Source: Bacteroidota bacterium
GTDB taxonomy: Bacteria; Bacteroidota; Bacteroidia; B-17B0; Aurantibacillaceae
NCBI GenBank assembly: GCA_025360565.1
Contig: JANYBY010000019.1
Location: forward strand, 1 to 19,615
DNA length: 19,615 nt
Direction: 5' to 3'
Position 1 is the first letter of the stretch; each line of letters opens with the position of its first letter. The notes beneath the pieces are model-generated. The model saw only the letters and a program-made list of their open reading frames with translations, was not told the origin of the DNA and ran no database searches. A program made the position numbers and the translations under genes. Shown in pieces: positions 6,689-13,499 of the stretch.

Positions 6689-7057
6689 ATGGAAAACACT
6701 AACAACGCGCAACCCGCCGCTACACCCGATAACGGCAAAACCATTGCTATTTTAAGTTATATCACTATTATTGGATGGATAGTTGCGCTTGTGATGCACG
6801 GTAGTAACAAAACTTCTTTGGGAGCATATCATTTAAGGCAAGGTTTGGGCATCATGATATTGGCAATTGCCACAACCATTATCCGCATTCCCTTAATGTT
6901 CATTCCTTTTATTGGGTGGGGTATCGGCTTATGTATCAGCCTTGGCTTGCTTACGCTTTGGATCTTGGGTCTTGTTGCAGCTGTTAATGCCGAAGAAAAA
7001 CCTATGCCTCTTGTTGGCGGACTCTTTCAGACCTGGTTCGCTAATTTTGCCAAATAA
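6689..7057 (+). CDS. Tic20/DUF4870-like small membrane protein
   Basis: The 122-residue product has a polar, Asn/Ala-rich N-terminus and three hydrophobic segments (about 18-38, 53-73 and 76-101). The signature is A-Y-H-L-R-Q-G-L-G near residue 50, preceding the second segment. In DUF4870/Tic20-like proteins the equivalent 'HxRQ' block is the most conserved part. It sits in the cytoplasmic membrane; the molecular role is not known. The start ATG is 2 bases after the MerR stop codon, suggesting that the regulator and this protein are made together. Confidence 0.82.
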   Translation: MENTNNAQPAATPDNGKTIAILSYITIIGWIVALVMHGSNKTSLGAYHLRQGLGIMILAIATTIIRIPLMFIPFIGWGIGLCISLGLLTLWILGLVAAVNAEEKPMPLVGGLFQTWFANFAK

Positions 7058-7115
7058 TTCGTAAAAAAGCGCCCATTTATATAGGCAATTCCTTCTTTTT
7101 TATGGGTAAAATCCA

Positions 7116-7123
7116 TACTTTTG
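7116..7123 (+). promoter_or_regulatory. -7 promoter box for the conserved lipoprotein
   Basis: TACTTTTG matches TAnnTTTG exactly and ends 6 bases before the ATG at 7130. The -33 region is only T-rich (TTCT). The box overlaps the alternative TTG start at 7121, which argues for the ATG. Confidence 0.48.
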
Positions 7124-7129
7124 TGCCCC

Positions 7130-8356
7130 ATGATCAAATCGAGCCATTCATTCATTTTTTTAGTTTGCCTGTTATTATCCTGCAATTCCAATTCGGAAAG
7201 TAAAATAACAACTTCAAATAAAAATACAGCAATTGATACAGCCATTTCCAAATTAGTTCCACCGCCAGATTCAAGCAAAGTTGCAACTACTGCAACAGCC
7301 GTTGCTCAAAACACAAATAATATTTTTAATAATATTACCGCCATTTTATGCGGCGAAAGAGGAAAAGCCAATGAACTTAATTATATGTTTGATACCATAG
7401 CCTGGTCTAATCACGCAAAATTTATTGACAGCAGTTGGAGAAGGCTTGAAAGAAGGAGGCTCGGATCTATGCAAAAGTGGGGAAGAAAAGAATTTGAAAA
7501 ACCAAACGGCAATTCAAAAATGGTATTTTATCCTTTTAGTGGCCCAGATTATTTAACCGCGCACGCATTTTTTCCGGATGCCGATAAATACGTGATGTTA
7601 GGATTAGAGCCTGTTGGAAAATTACCTGATCTTAAAAAGTTTAAACCGGGCGATGCAAAAGATTATTCGGATGATTTTAAAAAATCGTTAGGAGATATTT
7701 TTGACAAAAGTTATTTTATTACCCGTAAAATGCTGCAGGATTTTCAATCGCAAAAAGTAAACGGCTTACTTCCGGTTCTCGCGTTCTTCATTAAAAAATC
7801 GGGTAACGAAATTTTGAACATAAAATACTTAATGCGTTACGGCCAAAGTAAAATAGAGGAAGTAGATTATGATCACAAAGAAAAAGACCATACGCCATTT
7901 GGGGTAAGAATTGATTTTTTACAGGATGGAAAACAAAAATCGGTTTATTATTTTAAATACGATGTGGCGAATAAAAATTTTAACGACACAACAGTTTTTT
8001 ATAAATATTTAAATACACAAACATCAAATTGCATTACCTATATAAAAAGCGCTAGTTATTTATTGCACGCGAATTTTATGAGTAATATGAAGGCCATGAT
8101 CTTAAAAAATTCGATCGCAGTAATTCAGGATGATACCGGTATTCCATTTAAATATTTTGAAGAAGGAAAAAAATTCAACATTAAATTATACGGAGAGTAT
8201 TCACAACCGGTGAGCGATTTTCCGTATTTAAGCCTTCAAAAACCTTTACAGGAGGCCTTTCACAGAGATAGTTTAAAGGTTGGTAAATTACCTTTTCATT
8301 TGGGATACCATTGGGGTACCAGAAAAGACGTGATCATTTACGCGCAGAAGAAATAA
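7130..8356 (+). CDS. Conserved Bacteroidetes lipoprotein, function unknown
   Basis: The 408-residue product begins with a lipoprotein signal, M-I-K-S-S-H-S-F-I-F-L-V-C-L-L-L-S-C, with a lipobox L-L-S-C, so the mature protein is lipid-anchored. A Ser/Thr/Pro-rich linker follows to about residue 60. The globular part carries a block 'FYPFSGPDYLTAHAFFPDAD' and then 'YVMLGLEPVG', which I recognise as recurring in Bacteroidetes hypothetical proteins but cannot link to a function. Beta-rich and charged segments make up the rest, with no enzyme motif that I can identify. The ATG start was chosen because it gives the lipobox spacing expected and follows a -7 box. It is 72 bases after the DUF4870 gene and probably a separate transcript. 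An inverted motif array follows it. Confidence 0.83.
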   Translation: MIKSSHSFIFLVCLLLSCNSNSESKITTSNKNTAIDTAISKLVPPPDSSKVATTATAVAQNTNNIFNNITAILCGERGKANELNYMFDTIAWSNHAKFIDSSWRRLERRRLGSMQKWGRKEFEKPNGNSKMVFYPFSGPDYLTAHAFFPDADKYVMLGLEPVGKLPDLKKFKPGDAKDYSDDFKKSLGDIFDKSYFITRKMLQDFQSQKVNGLLPVLAFFIKKSGNEILNIKYLMRYGQSKIEEVDYDHKEKDHTPFGVRIDFLQDGKQKSVYYFKYDVANKNFNDTTVFYKYLNTQTSNCITYIKSASYLLHANFMSNMKAMILKNSIAVIQDDTGIPFKYFEEGKKFNIKLYGEYSQPVSDFPYLSLQKPLQEAFHRDSLKVGKLPFHLGYHWGTRKDVIIYAQKK

Positions 8357-8363
8357 CCCCTCA

Positions 8364-8477
8364 ACGAATTACGAATTTATACGAATGTACAAATCACTGT
8401 ATTTACTAATTGTGTATAGGCATTCCGATTCGTATATTCGTACCGATTCGTATTTCGTAGAAAACAATTCGATTCGT
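8364..8477. repeat. Inverted array of ACGAAT / ATTCGT motifs
   Basis: ACGAAT occurs at 8364, 8371 and 8381. After a 41-base gap the reverse complement ATTCGT occurs at 8428, 8436, 8446 and 8472, with a variant TTTCGT at 8453. The opposed clusters can fold into a long imperfect hairpin in RNA or single-stranded DNA. It fills the gap between the lipoprotein and ACMSD genes, looks like a short interspersed (REP-like) intergenic element, and may end the upstream transcript. No coding sequence or clear promoter box is seen in 8357-8496. Confidence 0.6.
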
Positions 8478-8496
8478 AATTAGTAGAAATCCAGTT

Positions 8497-9486
8497 ATGT
8501 TCACCATCGACACCCATACTCACATCATTCCAAAAAATATTCCTGATTATTCTAAAAAATTCGGGTATGGAGAATTTATTCAGTTAGATCATCATGAACC
8601 CGGAAAAGCATGGATGATGCAGGGCAACAAACGTTTCAGGCAAATAGTTGCTAACTGCTGGGATGCAGAAATACGCTTAAAAGAAATGGAACAGCACAAA
8701 GCCGATATGCAGGTAATCTGTACCATTCCCGTTATGTTCAGCTATTGGGCACAAGCAAAAGACTGTTTGGAAGTAAGCAAGTTTTTAAACGATGATATAG
8801 CCACAACTGTTAACAACCATAAAAATAAATTTATAGGACTTGCCACCGTGCCGATGCAGGATACACAATTGGCCATTAAAGAATTGGAACGCTGTATGCA
8901 AAACGGATTTAAAGGCGTGCAAATTGGCAGCAACATAAACGATCTTAATTTAAGCGAAAAACAATTTGACGAATTTTTTGCTGCTTGCGAAAAATTAAAC
9001 GCGGCTATATTAGTGCATCCTTGGCAAATGATGGGGCAGGAACAGATGACAAAATATTGGCTGCCCTGGCTTGTTGGCATGCCCGCTGAAATAAGCAGAG
9101 CCATTTGCAGTTTTATTTTTGGCGGCGTTTTAGAAAAATATAAAAATTTAAAAGTATGTTTTGCTCATGGCGGCGGTTCTTTTTTACCCACCATCAGCCG
9201 TATTGAACATGGTTGGGAATGCCGTCCTGACCTTGTTGCCATTGATAACCCTGTTAATCCGAAAAATTATTTAGGAAAATTTTGGGTGGACAGCCATGTG
9301 TGCGACCACAAAATGTTACAATATGTTATTGATCTGATGGGTGCCGATAAAGTAATGCAAGGCAGCGATTATCCTTTTCCCTTGGGGGAAGCCGTGCCTG
9401 GAGAATTAGTTAGAACCGCGCCTATCAGTGATATAGAAAAGGAAAAGATCTTAGGCTCAAGCGCTAAGAGTTGGCTTGGTATTTGA
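8497..9486 (+). CDS. acmsd: 2-amino-3-carboxymuconate-6-semialdehyde decarboxylase (ACMSD)
   Basis: The 329-residue product is a zinc-dependent amidohydrolase-superfamily decarboxylase that turns aminocarboxymuconate semialdehyde into aminomuconate semialdehyde in tryptophan (kynurenine) or 2-nitrobenzoate/3-hydroxyanthranilate breakdown. It matches animal and bacterial ACMSD along its length. The metal ligands are H7-x-H9, H174 (in V-H-P-W) and D291 (in G-S-D-Y-P-F-P-L-G), and H224 (in F-A-H-G-G-G) is the catalytic histidine. R48 and R243 (in R-P-D-L) match the substrate carboxylate-binding arginines, the second coming from the neighbouring subunit. Further family blocks are N-C-W-D, P-V-M-F-S-Y-W-A and K-Y-W-L-P-W-L-V-G-M-P-A-E. 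The length is normal. No other kynurenine-pathway gene is next to it, so pathway partners must lie elsewhere. No good -7 box is seen before the ATG. Confidence 0.94.
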   Translation: MFTIDTHTHIIPKNIPDYSKKFGYGEFIQLDHHEPGKAWMMQGNKRFRQIVANCWDAEIRLKEMEQHKADMQVICTIPVMFSYWAQAKDCLEVSKFLNDDIATTVNNHKNKFIGLATVPMQDTQLAIKELERCMQNGFKGVQIGSNINDLNLSEKQFDEFFAACEKLNAAILVHPWQMMGQEQMTKYWLPWLVGMPAEISRAICSFIFGGVLEKYKNLKVCFAHGGGSFLPTISRIEHGWECRPDLVAIDNPVNPKNYLGKFWVDSHVCDHKMLQYVIDLMGADKVMQGSDYPFPLGEAVPGELVRTAPISDIEKEKILGSSAKSWLGI

Positions 9487-9518
9487 TTACTATACCTCGC
9501 TTTTGTTCCCTCTCTAAA

Positions 9519-9553
9519 ATCACGCAAAATGTGTGATACAATTTGTGAGATTT
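9519..9553. repeat. Left copy of the 35-bp direct repeat bracketing ATPase copy 2
   Basis: This copy is 32/35 identical to 10711-10745. Its first 19 bases, ATCACGCAAAATGTGTGAT, are a palindrome with one mismatch. A second half-site, ACAATTTGTGAGAT, follows directly. The two A-to-T changes relative to the right copy create the TTTG that serves as the -33 box of the ATPase gene. It begins 32 bases after the ACMSD stop codon. Confidence 0.85.
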
Positions 9554-9572
9554 AAAATTTACCGTATATTTG
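9542..9572 (+). promoter_or_regulatory. Bacteroidetes-type promoter of ATPase copy 2
   Basis: TTTG (9542-9545), a 19-base spacer and TATATTTG (9565-9572, perfect TAnnTTTG) lead to the ATG 4 bases later. The geometry is the same as in ATPase copy 1. The -33 box lies inside the left 35-bp repeat, so anything binding the repeat would cover the promoter. Confidence 0.62.
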
Positions 9573-9576
9573 TGGG

Positions 9577-10707
9577 ATGGAAAATGAGTTCAATCCTTTT
9601 TTAGTTACAGGTTATAAAAGCGCTTTGTATTTTTGTGATCGAAAAAACGAAACTGCTTTACTTAAAAACCATATTAAAAACAATAAGAACACAAGTCTGT
9701 TTGCCATTCGCCGATTAGGTAAAACAGGTCTTATACAGCATGTGTTCAATAGCTTCAAAAATAACAGCGCAATAGCTTGTATTTATATAGATATTTTAGG
9801 CACCAAAAATCTAAAAGAATTTACCAATCAGTTAGCAACCGCAATTTACACGCGTTTTCCGGAGAACAAGAGTATTGGAAAAAAACTGATCGGCTTTATA
9901 AAACTGCTTCGTCCCTTAGTAAGTTACGATTCGTTATCCGGAGATCCCGAATTAAGCTTTGAGCTTGGTGAAGCGAGACAATACGAAAAAACAATACAAC
10001 AGCTATTTACTTTTGTTGACCAACAACACATTAAAGTTGTATTTGCCATTGATGAATTTCAACAAATTTTAGAATATCCCGAAAAAAACACAGAAGCCGT
10101 ATTACGTACACACATACAATTACTTAAAAACACTCATTTTATTTTTTGCGGAAGTGATCAAAAAATGATGCATGAAATATTTAACAGCGCAAAACGGCCC
10201 TTTTTTGCAAGCTGTACCAATATGCACATTGATTTTATAGGAACAAAAGAATATACAGCTTTTATAGCCAATATGTTTGCCCAACATAAACGAAAAGTTA
10301 GTCCCAATGCCATAACCTTTATTTTAGAGTGGACCACACGCCACACTTTTTACACGCAATATTTTTGTAATTTTTTATTCTCGGCTAATTTAAAACGAAT
10401 TGAGCAAATTGATGCTCAAAATATGGCCATTGAACTCCTAAAACAAAACGAAGGCACTTTTTACCAATACCGTAATTTACTTACAGCGGGGCAGTGGCAT
10501 TTATTAGAAGCTATTGCTAAAGAAGATAAATTGTACAAAGCCCATTCAAAACAGTTTATTGGTAAATACGGGCTCGGCACCTCCTCAATGGTTACAAGGG
10601 GAATAAATGCGCTTTTGGAAAAAGAAATGATCTATTACCATGCTGGTGTAGCCAAACCTTATTATGAAGTATACGACAAATTTTTAATGCGCTGGCTGCA
10701 ACAGTAA
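9577..10707 (+). CDS. Stand-alone AAA/STAND-like ATPase, copy 2, in a repeat-bracketed unit
   Basis: The 376-residue P-loop ATPase is paralogous to the gene at 591-1718. Walker A is A44-I-R-R-L-G-K50-T51. Walker B is I158-D-E-F161, followed by C191-G-S-D-Q-K-M-M. A helical lid contains R206-P-F-F and a winged-helix-like tail (about 303-370) has K330-Y-G-L-G-T-S. The N-terminal 'NPFLVTGYKSALYFCDRKNE' corresponds to the family's usual start, and the ATG follows a promoter box by 4 bases. No transmembrane segment or nuclease is seen. The gene sits alone between 35-bp direct repeats, one 5' overlapping its promoter and one starting 3 bases after its stop. This suggests a self-contained cassette or autoregulated unit. 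Biological role unknown; a DNA-binding regulator or defence-type NTPase are possibilities, both inference. Divergence from copy 1 is large, so this is not a recent duplication. Confidence 0.87.
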   Translation: MENEFNPFLVTGYKSALYFCDRKNETALLKNHIKNNKNTSLFAIRRLGKTGLIQHVFNSFKNNSAIACIYIDILGTKNLKEFTNQLATAIYTRFPENKSIGKKLIGFIKLLRPLVSYDSLSGDPELSFELGEARQYEKTIQQLFTFVDQQHIKVVFAIDEFQQILEYPEKNTEAVLRTHIQLLKNTHFIFCGSDQKMMHEIFNSAKRPFFASCTNMHIDFIGTKEYTAFIANMFAQHKRKVSPNAITFILEWTTRHTFYTQYFCNFLFSANLKRIEQIDAQNMAIELLKQNEGTFYQYRNLLTAGQWHLLEAIAKEDKLYKAHSKQFIGKYGLGTSSMVTRGINALLEKEMIYYHAGVAKPYYEVYDKFLMRWLQQ

Positions 10708-10710
10708 ATA

Positions 10711-10745
10711 ATCACACAAAATGTGTGATACAAAATGTGAGATTT
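10711..10745. repeat. Right copy of the 35-bp direct repeat bracketing ATPase copy 2
   Basis: It begins with the perfect 19-bp palindrome ATCACACAAAATGTGTGAT (8-bp arms, 3-base centre) at 10711-10729. The imperfect tandem half-site ACAAAATGTGAGAT follows at 10730-10743. It lies between the convergent ATPase and EI24 genes, so besides being the repeat partner of 9519-9553 it could fold as a two-way transcription-stop hairpin. Confidence 0.85.
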
Positions 10746-10761
10746 CAATCCTTTATAAAGC

Positions 10762-11574
10762 TCACAGTTCCTTTTTCTGATTATTTATTTCCAAAAAACT
10801 TATAGTAGCCCCGGTTACCGATACCGCGGGGCCAAACATCATTCCCAAAACCTGTCCGGGTAAAAAAGGCAAAGCCAAGAAAAAACTGTAGGTAAACCCA
10901 ATACCACAGGCATAACCTTTATTTTTTCTGATCAGCTGAATACTTTGCGACACCCCGAATTTATGGCGCTCGCAATTATAATCTATTAAAGCAAAACCCA
11001 CAAAATACCAACCTAAAAATAAAAGAAAAGGTGTTGTAACAAAAAACAACGGCGGAAAAAATAGGCACACGATAAAACAACTAAAAATAAAAAAATACTC
11101 CAATAACATGTTCCGTAAGCTAATGGCAATGCCTCTGATAATATCTTTCACCAGTTGTTTTGCCGAAAAAGGAAAACTTTTACCGGTTAATTTTTCTTCC
11201 GTTTTTTCGGAAAGCAATGCAAATACGGGCGAAAGTATTATTAATAACACGTATTTTATAAACGTACCGCTTACGAACCAGAACACGATTTTAAAAAGCA
11301 ATTTTATTAAAAAGCTGAAGGCGCCCGTTAAATAAGGTTTTGCAAACGAGAGCCAATGGCCGCTTTCGGGAATGGATGTAAAATTTACTTTTTCGTTTAA
11401 CCAGTCAGAAACGCCCCCCGCCAATACAAATAAACCGTAAATACTCGCTACCCATAACAGAGCCCACACAAGCAGAGTTAGGAACATGTAGGGCCATAAG
11501 TTCTTTTCAAAAAGTACACCAAACGCCTTAAAGCTATTGCCAATACCTTGAAAAAAATCGGAAAAAAATTTCAT
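10762..11574 (-). CDS. EI24/CysZ-family multi-pass membrane protein
   Basis: The 270-residue product has long hydrophobic stretches at about 29-52, 84-121, 158-198 and 224-252, with an amphipathic N-terminus. The family signature is visible: L118-L-S-E-K-T-E-E-K-L after a long helix, then F194-A-L-I-D-Y-N-C-E-R-H-K-F-G-V-S-Q-S-I with K-N-K-G before the last hydrophobic region. Relatives include CysZ, a sulfate-uptake protein, but in Bacteroidetes the family is not assigned to sulfate, and no sulfur-assimilation gene is nearby. It is the last gene of a long minus-strand run, 86 bases after argS, with a REP-like repeat in the gap. No good -7 box precedes its ATG. Confidence 0.87.
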   Translation of the reverse strand: MKFFSDFFQGIGNSFKAFGVLFEKNLWPYMFLTLLVWALLWVASIYGLFVLAGGVSDWLNEKVNFTSIPESGHWLSFAKPYLTGAFSFLIKLLFKIVFWFVSGTFIKYVLLIILSPVFALLSEKTEEKLTGKSFPFSAKQLVKDIIRGIAISLRNMLLEYFFIFSCFIVCLFFPPLFFVTTPFLLFLGWYFVGFALIDYNCERHKFGVSQSIQLIRKNKGYACGIGFTYSFFLALPFLPGQVLGMMFGPAVSVTGATISFLEINNQKKEL

Positions 11575-11590
11575 GTTTTATTTAATTTGC

Positions 11591-11651
11591 AACGGATTTT
11601 ATAAATTACGCAGATCCACTTATCAATCCGTGAAATCTGCGAAATCTGCGG
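11591..11651. repeat. Short interspersed-type repeat with interleaved inverted motifs
   Basis: ACGGATT (11592-11598) pairs with AATCCGT (11625-11631). CGCAGAT (11609-11615) pairs with ATCTGCG at 11635-11641 and again at 11644-11650. The order A-B-A'-B'-B' allows alternative hairpins or a pseudoknot. The 'ATCCGTGAAATCTGCG' wording recurs between genes in many bacterial genomes as a small dispersed repeat (from memory, not searched). Confidence 0.5.
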
Positions 11652-11660
11652 CTATTCTTT

Positions 11661-13439
11661 TTACATTTTCTCGGGAAGTTTAATTCCCAATAAACCCATA
11701 GCATTTGCAAGTGTTTGAGCACATAACTTTGACAATTGGATCCTGAATATTTTTATGTTTTGGTTTTCTTCTTTTAAAATAGAGAACTCATGATAAAAAC
11801 GATTGTAGGTTTTGGTTAATTCGTAAGCGTAATTTGCCACAATGGATGGATTGTAAATTTTGGCGCTTTCTTCTATCACCGCTTCAAAATCATAAACACT
11901 TCTTACCAATTCCTTTTCCAACGCATTCATTTCCACGTTTTGTTCGGCATCGTATTTAACATCCGCTTTTCGCAGAACCGATTTAATACGCGCGTAGGTA
12001 TATTGTACAAATGGCCCAGTGTGTCCGTTAAAATCAATGCTTTCTTTAGGGTTGAACAACATTTTCTTTTTAGGATCCACTTTTAAAATAAAATATTTTA
12101 AAGCGCCCATTCCAATTGTTGTAAATAATTCATTTAATTCTTCATCCGAAAAATCATCCGCTTTACCCAATTCTCTGGTAGTTGTTTCGGCAGTTTTATA
12201 CATTTCTGCAATAAGCTCATCCGCATCTACAACAGTGCCCTCCCTGCTTTTCATTTTTCCATCAGGCAATTCAACCATACCATAACTTAAATGATAACAT
12301 TCTTTTGCCCAATCGTAACCTAATTTTTCGAGTGTTTTAAAAAGTACTTTAAAATGATAATCCTGCTCATTGCCCACAGTGTAAATCAATTGGTTTAACT
12401 GCGGAAATTCTTTGAAACGATCAATTGCGGTACCAATATCTTGCGTTATGTAAACGCTAGTACCATCGCTTCGTAAAACTATCTTTTCATCCAATCCATC
12501 GTTACTCAGATCAATTGCTACGCTCCCGTTTGGTTTTTTATAAAATACATTTTTACCCAAACCTTCTTGTATAATTTCTTTCCCTAACAAATAGGTATTA
12601 CTTTCAAAATACATTTTGTCAAACTCCACACCGAGCAACGCATAAGTTTTCGCAAAACCGTCGTACACCCATCCATTCATGGCTTTCCAAAGGCTTACAA
12701 CATCTTTATCACCGGCTTCCCATTTTAAAAGCATCTGCTGACACTCGCCAATTAAAGGCGCTTGTTTTTCGGCTTCTTCTTTTGTTTTTCCTTGCGTAAT
12801 TAATTCCTCAATTTGTTTTTTATACGCTTTATCAAACTCTACATAATATTTTCCAACTAAATGGTCGCCTTTCATTCCCGATGTTTCAGGAGTTTCTTCA
12901 TTGCCCCATTTTTTCCAGGCAAGCATACTTTTACAAATATGAATTCCCCTATCGTTAACTAAATTTGCTTTGATAATATTATTGCCGCAGGCTTCCAAAA
13001 TTTTTGCGATAGAAAATCCAAGTAAATTATTCCGTACATGCCCTAAATGCAAAGGCTTATTGGTATTGGGCGAAGAGTACTCAACCATAATAGTCTTATT
13101 CAAACTTCCGGGAGATTTAAATCCGATCGAGGCCGAATTTTTTACCGAGTTAAAATAATTTAACCACCATGATCCGCAGAGTGTAATATTTAAAAAACCT
13201 TTTACAACATTAAAGGCCACAATTTGATTATCGTTGGTCAATAAAAACTCACCCAATTCTTTTCCCATTTGTTCGGGAGATCTTTTTGCTTCTTTAATAA
13301 ATGGAAAAGAAACAAAAGTAAAATCACCCTCAAATTCTTTTCGTGTTTTTTGAAAAAAAATAGATTGTGAATTTATATTGTACAGTTTAAGTAATCCTTT
13401 TTGGACTGAATTAAATAAAATAATTTCGGCACTGAGCAT
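11661..13439 (-). CDS. argS: Arginyl-tRNA synthetase
   Basis: The 592-residue class I aminoacyl-tRNA synthetase charges tRNA-Arg with arginine in the cytoplasm. It has the N-terminal additional domain (about 1-105) for the tRNA D-loop. The HIGH-type box H131-L-G-H134 sits in E120-Y-S-S-P-N-T-N-K-P-L. The KMSKS equivalent is K395-M-K-S-R-E-G. The C-terminal anticodon-binding DALR domain starts near P476-F-V-Q-Y-T-Y-A-R-I and ends in G582-L-L-G-I. The length is normal. I chose ATG 13439 over a TTG two codons upstream because the TTG is inside a perfect -7 box. It lies 60 bases downstream of the desaturase gene and has its own promoter box. Nothing suggests a defect. Confidence 0.97.
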   Translation of the reverse strand: MLSAEIILFNSVQKGLLKLYNINSQSIFFQKTRKEFEGDFTFVSFPFIKEAKRSPEQMGKELGEFLLTNDNQIVAFNVVKGFLNITLCGSWWLNYFNSVKNSASIGFKSPGSLNKTIMVEYSSPNTNKPLHLGHVRNNLLGFSIAKILEACGNNIIKANLVNDRGIHICKSMLAWKKWGNEETPETSGMKGDHLVGKYYVEFDKAYKKQIEELITQGKTKEEAEKQAPLIGECQQMLLKWEAGDKDVVSLWKAMNGWVYDGFAKTYALLGVEFDKMYFESNTYLLGKEIIQEGLGKNVFYKKPNGSVAIDLSNDGLDEKIVLRSDGTSVYITQDIGTAIDRFKEFPQLNQLIYTVGNEQDYHFKVLFKTLEKLGYDWAKECYHLSYGMVELPDGKMKSREGTVVDADELIAEMYKTAETTTRELGKADDFSDEELNELFTTIGMGALKYFILKVDPKKKMLFNPKESIDFNGHTGPFVQYTYARIKSVLRKADVKYDAEQNVEMNALEKELVRSVYDFEAVIEESAKIYNPSIVANYAYELTKTYNRFYHEFSILKEENQNIKIFRIQLSKLCAQTLANAMGLLGIKLPEKM

Positions 13440-13442
13440 ACA

Positions 13443-13450
13443 CAAATGTA
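13443..13450 (-). promoter_or_regulatory. -7 promoter box for argS
   Basis: The minus strand reads TACATTTG, a perfect TAnnTTTG, ending 3 bases before the ATG at 13439. No clear TTTG stands 19-21 bases upstream, so the promoter is called on the -7 box and its position only. Confidence 0.45.
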
Positions 13451-13499
13451 ATGATTAAAATACGTTTTAAATAAGGAAGTAAATAAAGAGAGCAAGCTA

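Noticed and set aside
2160..7085. Shared 13-base string CCATTTATATAGG at 2160 and 7073
   Set aside because: It is AT-rich and short, in different contexts (divergent promoter region versus gene end), and can be expected by chance.
9519..10745. Insertion sequence with terminal inverted repeats
   Set aside because: The end repeats are direct, not inverted; the enclosed protein is an ATPase without a transposase DDE/DEDD or HUH signature, and no target duplication can be made out.
12019..12285. 88-codon plus-strand frame inside argS
   Set aside because: It is a shadow of the argS catalytic and DALR regions.
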